A stretch of 64,000 nt of DNA from Phytoactinopolyspora halophila. Its GTDB lineage: Bacteria > Actinomycetota > Actinomycetes > Jiangellales > Jiangellaceae. A program made the position numbers and the translations under genes. This document shows, in pieces, positions 42,392-51,486 of the stretch (positions are counted from its first letter, which is position 1; each line of letters begins with the position of its first letter). Location: contig NZ_QMIG01000023.1 in NCBI RefSeq assembly GCF_003287285.1, positions 1 to 64,000 of the forward strand, written 5' to 3'. Below the pieces are notes generated by a model. That model saw nothing but the letters and a program-made list of their open reading frames with translations. It did no database searches and had not been told where the DNA came from.

Positions 42392-43303
42392 TTACTGGGG
42401 GTTCGATTCGGGGTAGTAACGGTCGAGCATCGCCAGACCGATCGCCGCCCTGCGTACCCTCTCTCTGGCCGTGCTGATCGCCAGCTGTTCGAGATGGCCG
42501 CCGGACGGGTAGAGGTTCGGCGCATTGCGCACGGCGAACTTCACGTAGATCGGCGCGGCCACGCGCACCATCTCGGGCAATTCGTAATGCCGCACCGGCG
42601 CCCCGAAATCGTCGGCGCCTTCGATGTAGACGTCGAGCGGCACCGTCACCGCTTCACGGATCGCGGCGATGTCGGCCACTGGCAGATCAACCGGAAGGTT
42701 CAGGGTCGACGCGCCAATGTCCTGCAGCACACGTGCGGTCGCGGGATTGGCTACCGGCAACGTCACCGACACCTTCAGGACGAGGTCGGGCGGCAACTCG
42801 CCCGCGCTCTTCATCCGTGCGAGCACCCACAGCTGCCCGATGTCGGCCACGAGTACGCTGCGGACACCGAGTGCACATCCGCGCCGGACGTCCTCGATGC
42901 CGTAGACGAGCTGATCGGTACCGCGCAGGCTGGCACCCACCACACGGCCGGTCGCCGACGTGACTTGAGCGCCGACGTCCCACGCGGCACGCGGACCGGT
43001 GAAGAGCGACACCTCGATGTCGTGCTCGCGTCCGAGCTCGACCATGCGGGAGATCTCGGCGTCGGTGAGGAGCATGATGCCGCTGCCCTGGCTGACCCGG
43101 TGGACCCGGATACCGTGCTCGTCCGCCGCGTCGAGTACGGCCTCGAACGCTTGCGGGCCTTCCACAGACGGGATCTCGACGCGGAACCGGGCGCCGTCGT
43201 CGAACCGGCTCGCCGACGTGTCAGGCGCCGGCTGGTCACCCCTGGCGAGCCCGAGCGAGGCCAGGAACGATCTCGTGGCGTGCATGCCGCGGTCCCCCGT
43301 CAT
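42392..43303 (-). CDS. U32 peptidase-like TIM-barrel protein
   Basis: 303-aa protein resembling U32-type barrels: a central LVYGIEDVRRGCALGVRSVLV segment and a later LNLPVDLPVADIAAIREAVTVPLDVY segment. There are no classic peptidase active residues to point to, and U32 proteins often act in RNA or cofactor hydroxylation instead. The ATG overlaps the GH51 stop by four bases (ATGA), so it is co-translated with arabinofuranosidase and probably has a role in the same pathway. Family assignment is moderate. Confidence 0.6.
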   Translation of the reverse strand: MTGDRGMHATRSFLASLGLARGDQPAPDTSASRFDDGARFRVEIPSVEGPQAFEAVLDAADEHGIRVHRVSQGSGIMLLTDAEISRMVELGREHDIEVSLFTGPRAAWDVGAQVTSATGRVVGASLRGTDQLVYGIEDVRRGCALGVRSVLVADIGQLWVLARMKSAGELPPDLVLKVSVTLPVANPATARVLQDIGASTLNLPVDLPVADIAAIREAVTVPLDVYIEGADDFGAPVRHYELPEMVRVAAPIYVKFAVRNAPNLYPSGGHLEQLAISTARERVRRAAIGLAMLDRYYPESNPQ

Positions 43304-44805
43304 CGTGCCGGCCGCAGCCGGATGACGTTCCAGCTCACCGCCGGCAGGACGAGGGATGCGGTCCCGCCGTCAGCAGTGCTTTCCGCCCTTCGAGGGCTTA
43401 CCCGATTCGGCTCGTCTCGTGTATTGGCCGCGTGGATGTCGCCGGCCAGCACGACGTGTTCGACGGCGCGAGCGTCCGAAAAGGCGCGGTGACCCACGGT
43501 CAGCTCGACCGGCTCGTCCGGGTGGCGGTTGACCGCAAAGACGACGATCTCGTCGGATTCGGGTTCGTGCGTCGCCACGGCGTGTACCACCGGTGTCTCG
43601 CCGAATCGTTCGTTGACGTAGGTGGGGCTCGACGGCTCGACCCGCAGGACCCGTCCCCGCGCCAGCTGAGCGGCGTGGCTGAACGGGTAGAACGTCGTTT
43701 GCCGCCAGGACGCACCGTTCGGCTCGGTGCGGATCGGCGCGATCGCGTTCACCAGCTGTGCCAGGCACGCGATCGCCACGCGATCGCTGTGCCGGAGCAA
43801 CGCGATGAGCAGGCTTCCGACGACGACGGCGTCGGCGACGTTGTAGGTGTCCTCGATCAGCCGGGGCGCGATCGGCCAGCCGTCGGGAGGTCCCTGCTCG
43901 TGCCACGCGGTTTGGTACCAGACGTTCCACTCGTCGAAGGACAGGTTGATGCGCTTGGTGTTCCCCGTTCGCGCCCGGACGTGATCGGCGGTCGCGACGA
44001 CGCTCTCGATGAAGTCCTCCATGTCGACGGCCGACGCGAGGAAGCTGCCGAGATCACCGTTGTGCTGCTGGTAGTACGCGTGCAGCGAGATGTAGTCGAC
44101 GTGCTCGTAGGCATGTTCGAGCACGGTCGCCTCCCACGTGCCGAACGTCGGCATGCTCGAATGCGAGCTGCCGCAGGCGACGAGTTCGAGCGACGGGTCG
44201 ATCATGCGCATCGCCCGCGCGGTCTCGGCCGCCAACCGGCCGTACTCCTCCGCGGTCTTGTGACCGATCTGCCATGGCCCGTCCAGCTCGTTCCCGAGGC
44301 ACCACAGGCGCACGTCGAACGGCTTCTCGTAGCCGTGCGCGATGCGCAAATCCGACCAGTACGTTCCGCCCGGATGGTTACAGTACTCCAGCAGGTCACA
44401 CGCCTCCTGAACGCCACGCGTGCCGAGATTGAGCGCCATCATCGGTTCGACACCCGCCCGTCGCGTCCACGTGGCGAACTCCCCAACTCCGAAGGCATTG
44501 GTCTCCCGCGAACGCCACGCCAGATCGAGCCGTTGCGGACGGGATTCCACCGGGCCGATGCCGTCTTCCCACCGGTACCCGGATACGAAGTTGCCACCGG
44601 GGTAGCGCACGACCGACACGCCCAGCTCGCGCGTCAGGTCGAGCACGTCGCGGCGGAAGCCGTCGCCGTCGGCGTTCTCGTGCTCCGGCTCGTAGATCCC
44701 GGTGTACACGCACCTGCCCAGATGCTCGGCGAACGAACCGAACATCCGCGGCGGCACATCGGCGACCTGAAAGTCGGGGTCGAGGGTGAGACTTGCTGTC
44801 AGCAC
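43300..44805 (-). CDS. Alpha-L-arabinofuranosidase, GH51
   Basis: 501-aa intracellular glycosidase releasing terminal L-arabinofuranose from arabino-oligosaccharides. The barrel begins PPRMFGSFAEHLGRCVYTGIYEP. The acid/base Glu is in CLGNELDGPW and the nucleophile Glu in LSFDEWNVWY. There is no signal peptide, fitting import of oligosaccharides by the ABC system upstream. The GTG at 44805 follows GGAGTG; it lies seven bases after the GH43 gene, with longer upstream frame rejected as overlapping. Confidence 0.93.
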   Translation of the reverse strand: MLTASLTLDPDFQVADVPPRMFGSFAEHLGRCVYTGIYEPEHENADGDGFRRDVLDLTRELGVSVVRYPGGNFVSGYRWEDGIGPVESRPQRLDLAWRSRETNAFGVGEFATWTRRAGVEPMMALNLGTRGVQEACDLLEYCNHPGGTYWSDLRIAHGYEKPFDVRLWCLGNELDGPWQIGHKTAEEYGRLAAETARAMRMIDPSLELVACGSSHSSMPTFGTWEATVLEHAYEHVDYISLHAYYQQHNGDLGSFLASAVDMEDFIESVVATADHVRARTGNTKRINLSFDEWNVWYQTAWHEQGPPDGWPIAPRLIEDTYNVADAVVVGSLLIALLRHSDRVAIACLAQLVNAIAPIRTEPNGASWRQTTFYPFSHAAQLARGRVLRVEPSSPTYVNERFGETPVVHAVATHEPESDEIVVFAVNRHPDEPVELTVGHRAFSDARAVEHVVLAGDIHAANTRDEPNRVSPRRAESTADGGTASLVLPAVSWNVIRLRPAR

Positions 44806-44812
44806 GAGATGA

Positions 44813-45919
44813 TCACTCCATTGTCGCGACGACGGGCCAGCCATCGGCCCAGTCCATGCTTCTGATCTGCATCCGGATGACGCCGTCCGCATCAGCGTCG
44901 TAGTAATGGTGAATCAGGTAGTGAATGCCGAATTCGACGTGCACATCCTGTCCACCGGGCCCGATCTGGTTGCCCTCGCTCTCCAGGATCACCGTCCCTC
45001 CGCCGTCCATGAGTGCAGTCCCGTCCCGATCGACGTACGGGCCGGTGACGGAGGTGGACCGGCCCACCGCGATCTTGTACGTACTGTCCGTGCCAGAGCA
45101 GCACTGGTCCCATGATGTCAGCAGGTAGTAGTAACGACCGCGACGGAAGATCGTCGGCGCCTCGATGGCGTTCGGCGGCACGCCGCGATCGGCCAGCGCG
45201 TGGAGGGGGCCGACGGGCTCGGTCATCGATGCGAGTTCTTGCAGTTTGATACCGCTCCAGTGGGAGCCGAACGCCATCCACCACGTGCCCTCGGCCCGGA
45301 ACACGTGCGGGTCGATCGCGTTGAAATCGTCACCCTCCCGGGAGGTCACGACGGGGCCGTGGTCGACCCAGCTGTCCAGATCACCCGGATCCCGGGTCGA
45401 GGCAACACCGATCGCGGAGGTGTTCGAACCGAACGACGACACGGCGTAGTACAGGTAATATCGGCCTGCCCGCCGGACGACCTGCGGCGCCCACAGATGA
45501 TTCGGCTCGTACTCGTGCACCCACTCGGGCACGGCGATCTCACCCATGGATTCCCACGGGCCGCCGAGCTCCGGGGAACGACGCACGAAGATCCCACCGG
45601 GATCCTCCGGATCACGCAAGATCCCGGTGGAGAAGACGTAGTACGTGTTGCGATCCTTGACGATCGCCGGATCGTGCACCGGATCGTCCACCTCGCCGGG
45701 CACGAAGTCACCGATATCGCCGGTCATCTCGAGGACGCCACGCGGCGGGCGCGGCGCCCGGGAATCGGGTTCTGCCTGGGCGAACCCCATCGTCGCCACC
45801 AGACATCCACCCAGCACCAGCACGCGTGCCGCACGCCATGCCCGGGCCCGGCGGCATGCCCATGCCACCGCTCGCCGAAACGCCGGAAGACCGTCCGTTC
45901 TGTCACGACCCGTCCACAC
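44813..45919 (-). CDS. Secreted GH43 arabinan endo-1,5-alpha-L-arabinosidase-like enzyme
   Basis: 368-aa five-bladed beta-propeller hydrolase. An N-terminal basic region and hydrophobic segment (about 28-50, ending FAQAEP) form a signal peptide. The three GH43 acids appear in VHDPAIVK (Asp base), NAIDPHVF (Asp modulator) and AIEAPTIF (Glu acid). It would cleave arabinan outside the cell, producing oligosaccharides for the transporter. GTG start after AGGAG. It lies 24 bases downstream of the MalG-like permease gene. Confidence 0.9.
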   Translation of the reverse strand: MWTGRDRTDGLPAFRRAVAWACRRARAWRAARVLVLGGCLVATMGFAQAEPDSRAPRPPRGVLEMTGDIGDFVPGEVDDPVHDPAIVKDRNTYYVFSTGILRDPEDPGGIFVRRSPELGGPWESMGEIAVPEWVHEYEPNHLWAPQVVRRAGRYYLYYAVSSFGSNTSAIGVASTRDPGDLDSWVDHGPVVTSREGDDFNAIDPHVFRAEGTWWMAFGSHWSGIKLQELASMTEPVGPLHALADRGVPPNAIEAPTIFRRGRYYYLLTSWDQCCSGTDSTYKIAVGRSTSVTGPYVDRDGTALMDGGGTVILESEGNQIGPGGQDVHVEFGIHYLIHHYYDADADGVIRMQIRSMDWADGWPVVATME

Positions 45920-45943
45920 GGTTTACTCCTCCCTGGTACGTGC

Positions 45944-46900
45944 TCACTTGGCGCCCGTACCGAACTGGCCCAGACCGTTGATGAACTGCTTGCGCATCAA
46001 GAAGAACAAGATCATTATTGGCACGACGGCGAGGACTGCTGCGGTCATGACGAGATCCCATCGGGGCCGGTAGAGGCCCACCAGCGTGGTGATGCCGACT
46101 GACAGCGGGAAGTTCGACTCGCTGCGCATGACGATGAGCGGCCACAGCAGATCGTTCCACTGTTCGAGCGAGAAGATGATCGCCAGCGTCGCCAGAGCCG
46201 GCTTGACCATCGGCACGACGATGCCGAAGAAGATCCGGTATTCCGAGGCACCGTCCACGCGGGCCGCATCGAACACTTCCTGTGGCAGGCCCAGCATGTA
46301 CTGACGCATGTAGAAGAGCCCGAACGGATGCGCCAGCATCGGCAGGATCACACCCAGATGGGTGTCGATCAAGCTCAACTCGATCATGAGCAGGAAGAGC
46401 GGGATCAGCAGCAGGTGGAAGGGCAGCATCTGCGATGCCAGGATGCTGACGAAGATGGTATTCCGGAACGGAAACTCGATCTTGGCGAGCGCGTAGGCGG
46501 CCATGGTCACCACCACCATCGAGCCGATCGCCGAGCCCGCCGTGAGGATGATCGAGTTCATGAACCACGTGCCGATCGGCGTCTCCTGCGCCAGCGCCCG
46601 GAAGTTGTCGAGGGTCAGCGTCGAGGGAAAGAAGCTGCCGGCGTCGGCGAAGATCCGATTGGAGGGGCGCAGGGCACTGATGAACAGCCAGTAGAACGGG
46701 ACAAGAAAGATCAGGGCGACGACGCCGACACCCGCCGTGGCCAGAACCTTCTTGTGTCCACCCGGAAACCGGCGCCGACGGCCGTCCGGATACAACGTGC
46801 CCGGCCACCGCTGCTCGACGCCGTCGTCCGGCGGCGACGGGTGGATCTGGACATCACGGGGAGCCGACGTGTCCACCTGCGTCTTGTTCTCGGGATTCAC
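45944..46900 (-). CDS. Carbohydrate ABC transporter permease (MalG-like)
   Basis: 318-aa inner permease subunit. A polar N-terminal tail of 50 residues precedes six membrane helices. The EAA loop reads DAARVDGASEYRIFFGIVVP, the coupling site for the ATPase. No ATPase gene is in the cluster, so a shared MsmK-type ATPase elsewhere probably energises it. GTG start six bases after the partner permease stop. Confidence 0.93.
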   Translation of the reverse strand: MNPENKTQVDTSAPRDVQIHPSPPDDGVEQRWPGTLYPDGRRRRFPGGHKKVLATAGVGVVALIFLVPFYWLFISALRPSNRIFADAGSFFPSTLTLDNFRALAQETPIGTWFMNSIILTAGSAIGSMVVVTMAAYALAKIEFPFRNTIFVSILASQMLPFHLLLIPLFLLMIELSLIDTHLGVILPMLAHPFGLFYMRQYMLGLPQEVFDAARVDGASEYRIFFGIVVPMVKPALATLAIIFSLEQWNDLLWPLIVMRSESNFPLSVGITTLVGLYRPRWDLVMTAAVLAVVPIMILFFLMRKQFINGLGQFGTGAK

Positions 46901-46906
46901 CAGCGC

Positions 46907-47839
46907 TCAATCCTTCTTGAAGAAGCCGAACAACTTCAGCACGACGATTGACAGGGCCATGATGATCAGCGCCAGCACGACACCGATCGCGGAGGCGTAG
47001 CCGAGCTGGAACGATGTGAAGGCCGTGCGATAGAGGTGGACGACGATGCTCAGGCCGCCCTGGCCCGGTCCGCCCCCGGTACCCCACAAGATCAGCGGCT
47101 CGACGAAGAGCTGGAATCCGCCGAACAAGGTGAGCACGGTCACGAAGAGGATGATCGGCTTGGACAGCGGCACGGACAGGTGCCAGAACTTGCGCACCGG
47201 TCCGGCCCCGTCGACGGACGCGGACTCGTACAGCTCGTTCGGAATGTTGGACAGACCGGTCGTGAAGTAGATGATGTTGATCCCGGTCCACCGCCAGGTC
47301 GCCATGATGATCATTGCCGGGACGGCCAGGTGGCGTGTCTCCAGCCACCCCTGTTCGGGAACGCCGAACAGGCCCAGGAAGCTGTTCAGCAGGCCGTTGG
47401 TGGCCAGCAGCAACGAGAAGACGACGCCGACGACGACCAGCGATGTCAGCACCGGCAGGAAAAACGCGGACCGGAACATCGCCTGCCGGGCCACCAGCTT
47501 CGAGCGCAGCACGGCCGCCAGGACGAACGGCAGCGGAATGAGGATCAGCAGCGTTCCAACGGTGTACAGCGCCGTGTTCTGCAATGCGGTCAGGAACGTG
47601 CTGTCGGTCAGGAGCCGGCGATAGTTGTCCAGGCCGGCCCATTCGCTCACGCCGATGCCCTCGATGTCCTGGAAGCTGAGCACCACGGCATAGCCGACCG
47701 CGTACACCCGGAACACCACGAACAGGGCGAGGAACGGCAGCAGGAAGACCGCAGCCACGACGGGCGGGCGGTGAAAGAACGGGGGTTTCGGCTTGCGGGC
47801 ACCACTCCGTGCCGCCCGCGTCGTCGTCGCTATCGACAT
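46907..47839 (-). CDS. Carbohydrate ABC transporter permease (MalF-like)
   Basis: 310-aa permease with six helices and the EAA-type loop (YESASVDGAGPVRKFWHLSVP). It pairs with the MalG-like gene and the upstream binding protein. N-terminal 25 residues are basic and cytoplasmic. Substrate is inferred to be arabino-oligosaccharide from the adjacent GH51 and GH43 genes. Confidence 0.93.
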   Translation of the reverse strand: MSIATTTRAARSGARKPKPPFFHRPPVVAAVFLLPFLALFVVFRVYAVGYAVVLSFQDIEGIGVSEWAGLDNYRRLLTDSTFLTALQNTALYTVGTLLILIPLPFVLAAVLRSKLVARQAMFRSAFFLPVLTSLVVVGVVFSLLLATNGLLNSFLGLFGVPEQGWLETRHLAVPAMIIMATWRWTGINIIYFTTGLSNIPNELYESASVDGAGPVRKFWHLSVPLSKPIILFVTVLTLFGGFQLFVEPLILWGTGGGPGQGGLSIVVHLYRTAFTSFQLGYASAIGVVLALIIMALSIVVLKLFGFFKKD

Positions 47840-47896
47840 ATCCGCACCTTCGTGACGTGGAGCCGAGTGATCGTCAGGCCGGGCGTGATCCCGGCA

Positions 47897-49273
47897 TCAG
47901 TCCATCGCTTCGACTTCTTCCGTCGCCTTGCGCAGAGCCTCCTCCGGCGACGCGCCCTCTTCAACGACCTCATAGGCGACGGTCTCGCGTAGCTGGACGA
48001 TGGCTTCCGGGTACCGCGGCCCGGTGTACTCGGGCGCGAGCCGGTCGAACATGTCCCTGAGGTTGGTCATCACCGGCTCACCACCGAACCAGGGGTCCGG
48101 CTCGGTGAGCGCCGGGTCGTCGTAGACATCGGTGCGGAACGGGTCGAAGCCGAGCTCGGTCCACAACGCCACCTGCGAGTCGTACTCCAGCTTGGCAAAC
48201 TCCAGGAACTGCTTCGCCGCGTCGAGTTTGTCCTCGTCGATCTGCGTCGTGATCGCCGTGCCGGTGCCGCCGCCCATGGTGCTGATGAACTCACCGGACT
48301 CGAACTCGGGCAACGGGCGGATGAGCATGTTGCCCTCCGTCTCCGGCATGAAGTCCTTGAACCGCGTCACGTACCACTGCGGCATCCACACGGACGCGTA
48401 GGCACCGTCGTTGAGCGCCTCGTAATAGGAGGTCTCGTGGTGCATGCCACCTTCCGCGACCTCGGCGATCTCGTGTTCGTGGACCATGTCCGAGATCAGC
48501 TGCAGCGCTTCGACGTTCTCCGGGCTGTCGAGTATCAGCTCGTTGTTCTCGTTGTACGTGCCGCCGCCGTTCTGCAACATCAGTCCGAGCACCGAGAACC
48601 GGTCCGTCGTCTCGATCGACGTCATAGCGGCGTCGGTGTTCTCGACCACCTGCTCGCCGGCCTCTATATAGTCGTCCCACGTCACGATGGAGTCGACATC
48701 GACGCCAGCCTCCTCGAGGATCTCGTTGTTGTAATACATCACCCAGGTACCGAGGTGGTAGTCGATCCCGTACTCGACACCGTCCAGCTGATACGGGGCG
48801 GTGCGCTCCTCCACCAGCTGGTCGCGATGTTTGTCCACCAGGTCCGTCAGCGGATGCAGGGGGACGTCACCACGGAGGAATGTGGCGAAGCGCTGGATCT
48901 CGATGTCCACGATGTCCGGCGCGCCCGAACCCGATTGCAGGGCAATCAACAGCCGGTCGTGCATCTCCTCGAAGTCTGCCGTCGACGCGTCCAGGATGAT
49001 GTTGTATTCCGAGTTCTGCTCGTTGAACTCCTCGGCTCGCGCCATCATGAAGTCCGTGTGCGCATCGACGAACGTCCAGAACTCCAGCTCGACGTCCTCG
49101 CCCTCGTGTTCGGGATCCGCCTCCATCGCCTGCCGCTCGGTGTCTTCGCCCTCTTCCAGCTCCGCGATACTGTTCCCGTCCTCACCGGCACATCCGGCAG
49201 CCACGAGCGCGAGAACGGCGAAGACGGGCACCGAACCGAGCCACGGCCGACGACTTCTTGTTAGCGCTAACAT
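47897..49273 (-). CDS. Extracellular solute-binding lipoprotein for oligosaccharides
   Basis: 458-aa cluster-B type binding protein. A signal peptide ends in a lipobox (LVAAGC, Cys near 28), then an acidic linker and the two-lobed fold (FWTFVDAHTDFMMARAEEFN near the start). It is first in the operon with two permeases, GH43, GH51 and the U32-like gene. The ATG at 49273 follows AGAGGA. A 14-base LacI-type palindrome overlaps its first codons. Confidence 0.92.
   Translation of the reverse strand: MLALTRSRRPWLGSVPVFAVLALVAAGCAGEDGNSIAELEEGEDTERQAMEADPEHEGEDVELEFWTFVDAHTDFMMARAEEFNEQNSEYNIILDASTADFEEMHDRLLIALQSGSGAPDIVDIEIQRFATFLRGDVPLHPLTDLVDKHRDQLVEERTAPYQLDGVEYGIDYHLGTWVMYYNNEILEEAGVDVDSIVTWDDYIEAGEQVVENTDAAMTSIETTDRFSVLGLMLQNGGGTYNENNELILDSPENVEALQLISDMVHEHEIAEVAEGGMHHETSYYEALNDGAYASVWMPQWYVTRFKDFMPETEGNMLIRPLPEFESGEFISTMGGGTGTAITTQIDEDKLDAAKQFLEFAKLEYDSQVALWTELGFDPFRTDVYDDPALTEPDPWFGGEPVMTNLRDMFDRLAPEYTGPRYPEAIVQLRETVAYEVVEEGASPEEALRKATEEVEAMD
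49259..49272. promoter_or_regulatory. LacI-family operator overlapping the start of the binding-protein gene
   Basis: TGTTAGCGCTAACA is a perfect 14-base palindrome with the CG-centred form typical of LacI-family operators. It overlaps the ATG (49273-49271) of the solute-binding gene. Bound repressor would block elongation or act as a downstream operator. No LacI-type gene is in the window. Confidence 0.65.
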
Positions 49274-49439
49274 TTTGGGATCCTCTCGCCTCTCGACTGC
49301 CCCGCCGCTGTGTTTCGTCCGGCACCAGATTCTCGGCCGTTCCTGCTGACGACCTCGAAGAATGTGCCGGCACTTGGAGATCACGTCCGGGAGATGTGGA
49401 CGATCTGGATGCTAGTTGTGATCCCAGTCACGGTCAAGG

Positions 49440-49451
49440 TATCAGATGAGT
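49440..49451. promoter_or_regulatory. Candidate GntR half-operator
   Basis: TATCAGATGAGT differs by one base from the right part of the palindrome at 49557-49571. It lies about 165 bases upstream of the binding-protein gene, where it could control that operon. Confidence 0.4.
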
Positions 49452-49556
49452 TTCTTTGCCAATCCGTAACAGTACCGAGGGAAATCGGGCCACATGCATG
49501 TCAGATACGACGTCTCGCAGCAATCAGGCAGCACGGTATTCTGTGTTGCGGACAAT

Positions 49557-49571
49557 ACTTATCAGATAAGT
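49557..49571. promoter_or_regulatory. Candidate GntR/FCD operator palindrome
   Basis: ACTTATCAGATAAGT is a perfect 15-base palindrome (arms ACTTAT/ATAAGT, centre CAG), 25 bases before the GntR start codon. It would suit autoregulation by the adjacent FadR-subfamily protein. Confidence 0.55.
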
Positions 49572-49595
49572 AGCCATCCAGGTGTTACTGAAAGC

Positions 49596-50411
49596 ATGCC
49601 CCTCCCGCCGTCACCCGCGTCCTCGGGCCGCCTGAAAGGAGTGCCACCGCTGAACGCACACGAGCGTGTCGTCGACCACCTCGAACACTTGGTCTTCGGC
49701 GAACTCGCACCTGGCTCGCCCCTGCCATCCGAATCCCAGCTGGTCGAGCAGCTCGGAGTCAGCAGGCTCACCGTCCGCGAGGCCGTCAGATCGCTGCAAG
49801 CGCGTGGGTTGATCGAGGTCCATCGCGGCCGCCGGCCCGTGGTCGCCCGCCTGAACACATCCGCGATCACCGACTTCTTCGCCTCCAGCATCCGCCGCGA
49901 TCCGCGCAGCGTCCTCGACCTGCTCGAAGTTCGCCGGGGCCTCGAAGTCCAGACCGCTACCCTGGCGGCTGGCCGGATGAACCGCACGGCTGCGACCTCG
50001 ATGACAGAGAGCCTGGACGCGATGCACGCGTCCCTGGATGATCCGGACGCCTTCGATTCCGCCGACGTGCGCTTCCACGAGGCACTCGCCTCCGCGAGCG
50101 GGAATCAGGTCCTCACGTTCCTCATCGAGGCGATGGCATTACCGTTGCGGGAGAGCAGGAGGCAGAGTCGCCACGGTCACCTCGCCCGCGGCCGTCCGCT
50201 GGTCGCGATCATCGAGGAACACCGGCGCATCCTCGAATGCGTGCTGGACGGGGACGCCAAGGGCGCCGCCGAGGCCATGCAGGCACATCTCCGCCAAACC
50301 GAGCGATCGCTGCACATGACGCTGGATCTACCGCTCGCTGGCAACGGCAGCGAGCCCGGCCCGGCCGCGACCCCGCGGCCCTCGTCCGCTCCGGCGGACG
50401 AGCAGAACTGA
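49596..50411 (+). CDS. GntR family regulator, FadR/FCD subfamily
   Basis: About 271 aa. A winged helix at about residues 25-90 (GSPLPSESQLVEQLGVSRLTVREAVR, split) is followed by an all-helical FCD ligand domain with Asp and His metal ligands (FDSADVRFHEAL; a later IIEEHRRIL). The C-terminal 25 residues are disordered. It is divergent from the sugar transporter operon, so it probably senses a pathway intermediate. Start uncertain: ATG at 49596 has a weak ribosome site, while AAAGGAG further in could serve a later codon. Confidence 0.85.
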   Translation: MPLPPSPASSGRLKGVPPLNAHERVVDHLEHLVFGELAPGSPLPSESQLVEQLGVSRLTVREAVRSLQARGLIEVHRGRRPVVARLNTSAITDFFASSIRRDPRSVLDLLEVRRGLEVQTATLAAGRMNRTAATSMTESLDAMHASLDDPDAFDSADVRFHEALASASGNQVLTFLIEAMALPLRESRRQSRHGHLARGRPLVAIIEEHRRILECVLDGDAKGAAEAMQAHLRQTERSLHMTLDLPLAGNGSEPGPAATPRPSSAPADEQN

Positions 50412-50432
50412 TGGCCGGGCCCGCACTGAGAG

Positions 50433-51376
50433 TCAGAAGCCGAGCCGGCCCAGCTTCTTGGGATCGCGCTGCCAATCCTTGGACACCTTGACATGAAGGT
50501 CGAGATAGACCGGCGTTCCCAGCAATCGCTCGATGTGCTTGCGTGCGGTCGTGCCGACCTCACGTAGCCGCGCGCCCTTGCGGCCGATCACGATCGACTT
50601 CTGGCTGTCACGTTCGACGAAGATGTTGACGTAGATGTCGAGCAGCGGCCGGTTCTCGGGCCGATCTTCGCGCGGCTGCATCTCCTCGACCACCACGGCA
50701 ATCGAGTGGGGAAGCTCGTCGCGGACACCTTCGAGCGCCGATTCGCGGACCAGCTCCGCGATCAGTTTCTCCTCGGGCTCGTCCGTCAGCTCCCCCTCCG
50801 GATACAGCGGCGGACCGGCGGGCATCTGAGCCAGGAGGAGTTCGGTCAGCAAGCCGACCTGGGTACCGGTCGTCGCCGAGACGGGAACGATCTCCGCCCA
50901 GTCGATCTCGAGTTCGACGCCGAGATCGGCAACCGCGGCCAGATGCTCGGCGAGCCGGCTGTCGGATACCAGATCCATCTTGGTAGCGACCGCGATCCTC
51001 GGCGTCGACGTGATCCGCGCCAGCTCCGCTGCGATGTAGCGATCGCCGGGCCCAATGCGCTCGTCGGCCGGAAAGCACATCGCGATGGCGTCTACCTCGG
51101 CCCATGTCGTGCGCACGAGGTCGTTGAGCCGCTGTCCCAGCAGTGTCCGGGGACGATGAAGTCCAGGTGTGTCCACCAGGATGAGCTGGCCGTCGTCGCG
51201 ATGGACGACACCGCGGATCGCGTGCCGCGTCGTTTGCGGCCGAGTCGAGGTGATCGCCACCTTCTGCCCGACGAGCGAGTTCATCAAGGTGGACTTGCCT
51301 GTATTCGGCCGCCCGACGAAGCAGGCGAACCCGGAGCGATACTCGGCCCCTTCTGGGCCGCCGTCGAGTTGAGTCA
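50433..51376 (-). CDS. era: GTPase Era
   Basis: About 314-aa ribosome-assembly GTPase binding 16S rRNA. The P-loop GRPNTGKST, switch II DTPGLHRP, the TKMD specificity motif, and a C-terminal KH domain (VIGRKGARLREVGTTARKHIE) are all visible. Two GTG starts are possible (51398 and 51376); the later one is listed because homologues begin near the SGFACFVGRP segment. Family A repeat A3 ends close upstream, leaving 36 or 14 bases for initiation signals. Confidence 0.93.
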
Positions 51377-51412
51377 CCCGTCGAGTATCCCAAACCACCC
51401 GCCCCCGTCCCC

Positions 51413-51463
51413 ATGATCATGAACACTAACCGACCTCTGTGGTCGGTTAGTGTTCATGATCAT
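51413..51463. repeat. Family A long inverted repeat (copy A3)
   Basis: Perfect 23-base arms (51413-51435, 51441-51463) around a 5-base loop. The core is ATGATCATGAACACTA, with the inner part AACCGACC/GGTCGGTT differing from A1 and A2 but still paired. It begins 23 bases beyond the stop of the zinc-ribbon membrane-protein gene and lies just upstream of era, both on the minus strand. Confidence 0.88.
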
Positions 51464-51486
51464 CGGAGGGAGGGAGCGGGGTGGGG

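Larger units (their letters stand above)
49274..49595. other. 322-base divergent control region of the arabinan cluster
   Basis: It separates the binding-protein operon from the GntR gene. It is more AT-rich than its surroundings and contains TCAGAT-type motifs near 49440, 49500 and 49560, described separately. No gene is apparent. Confidence 0.6.
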
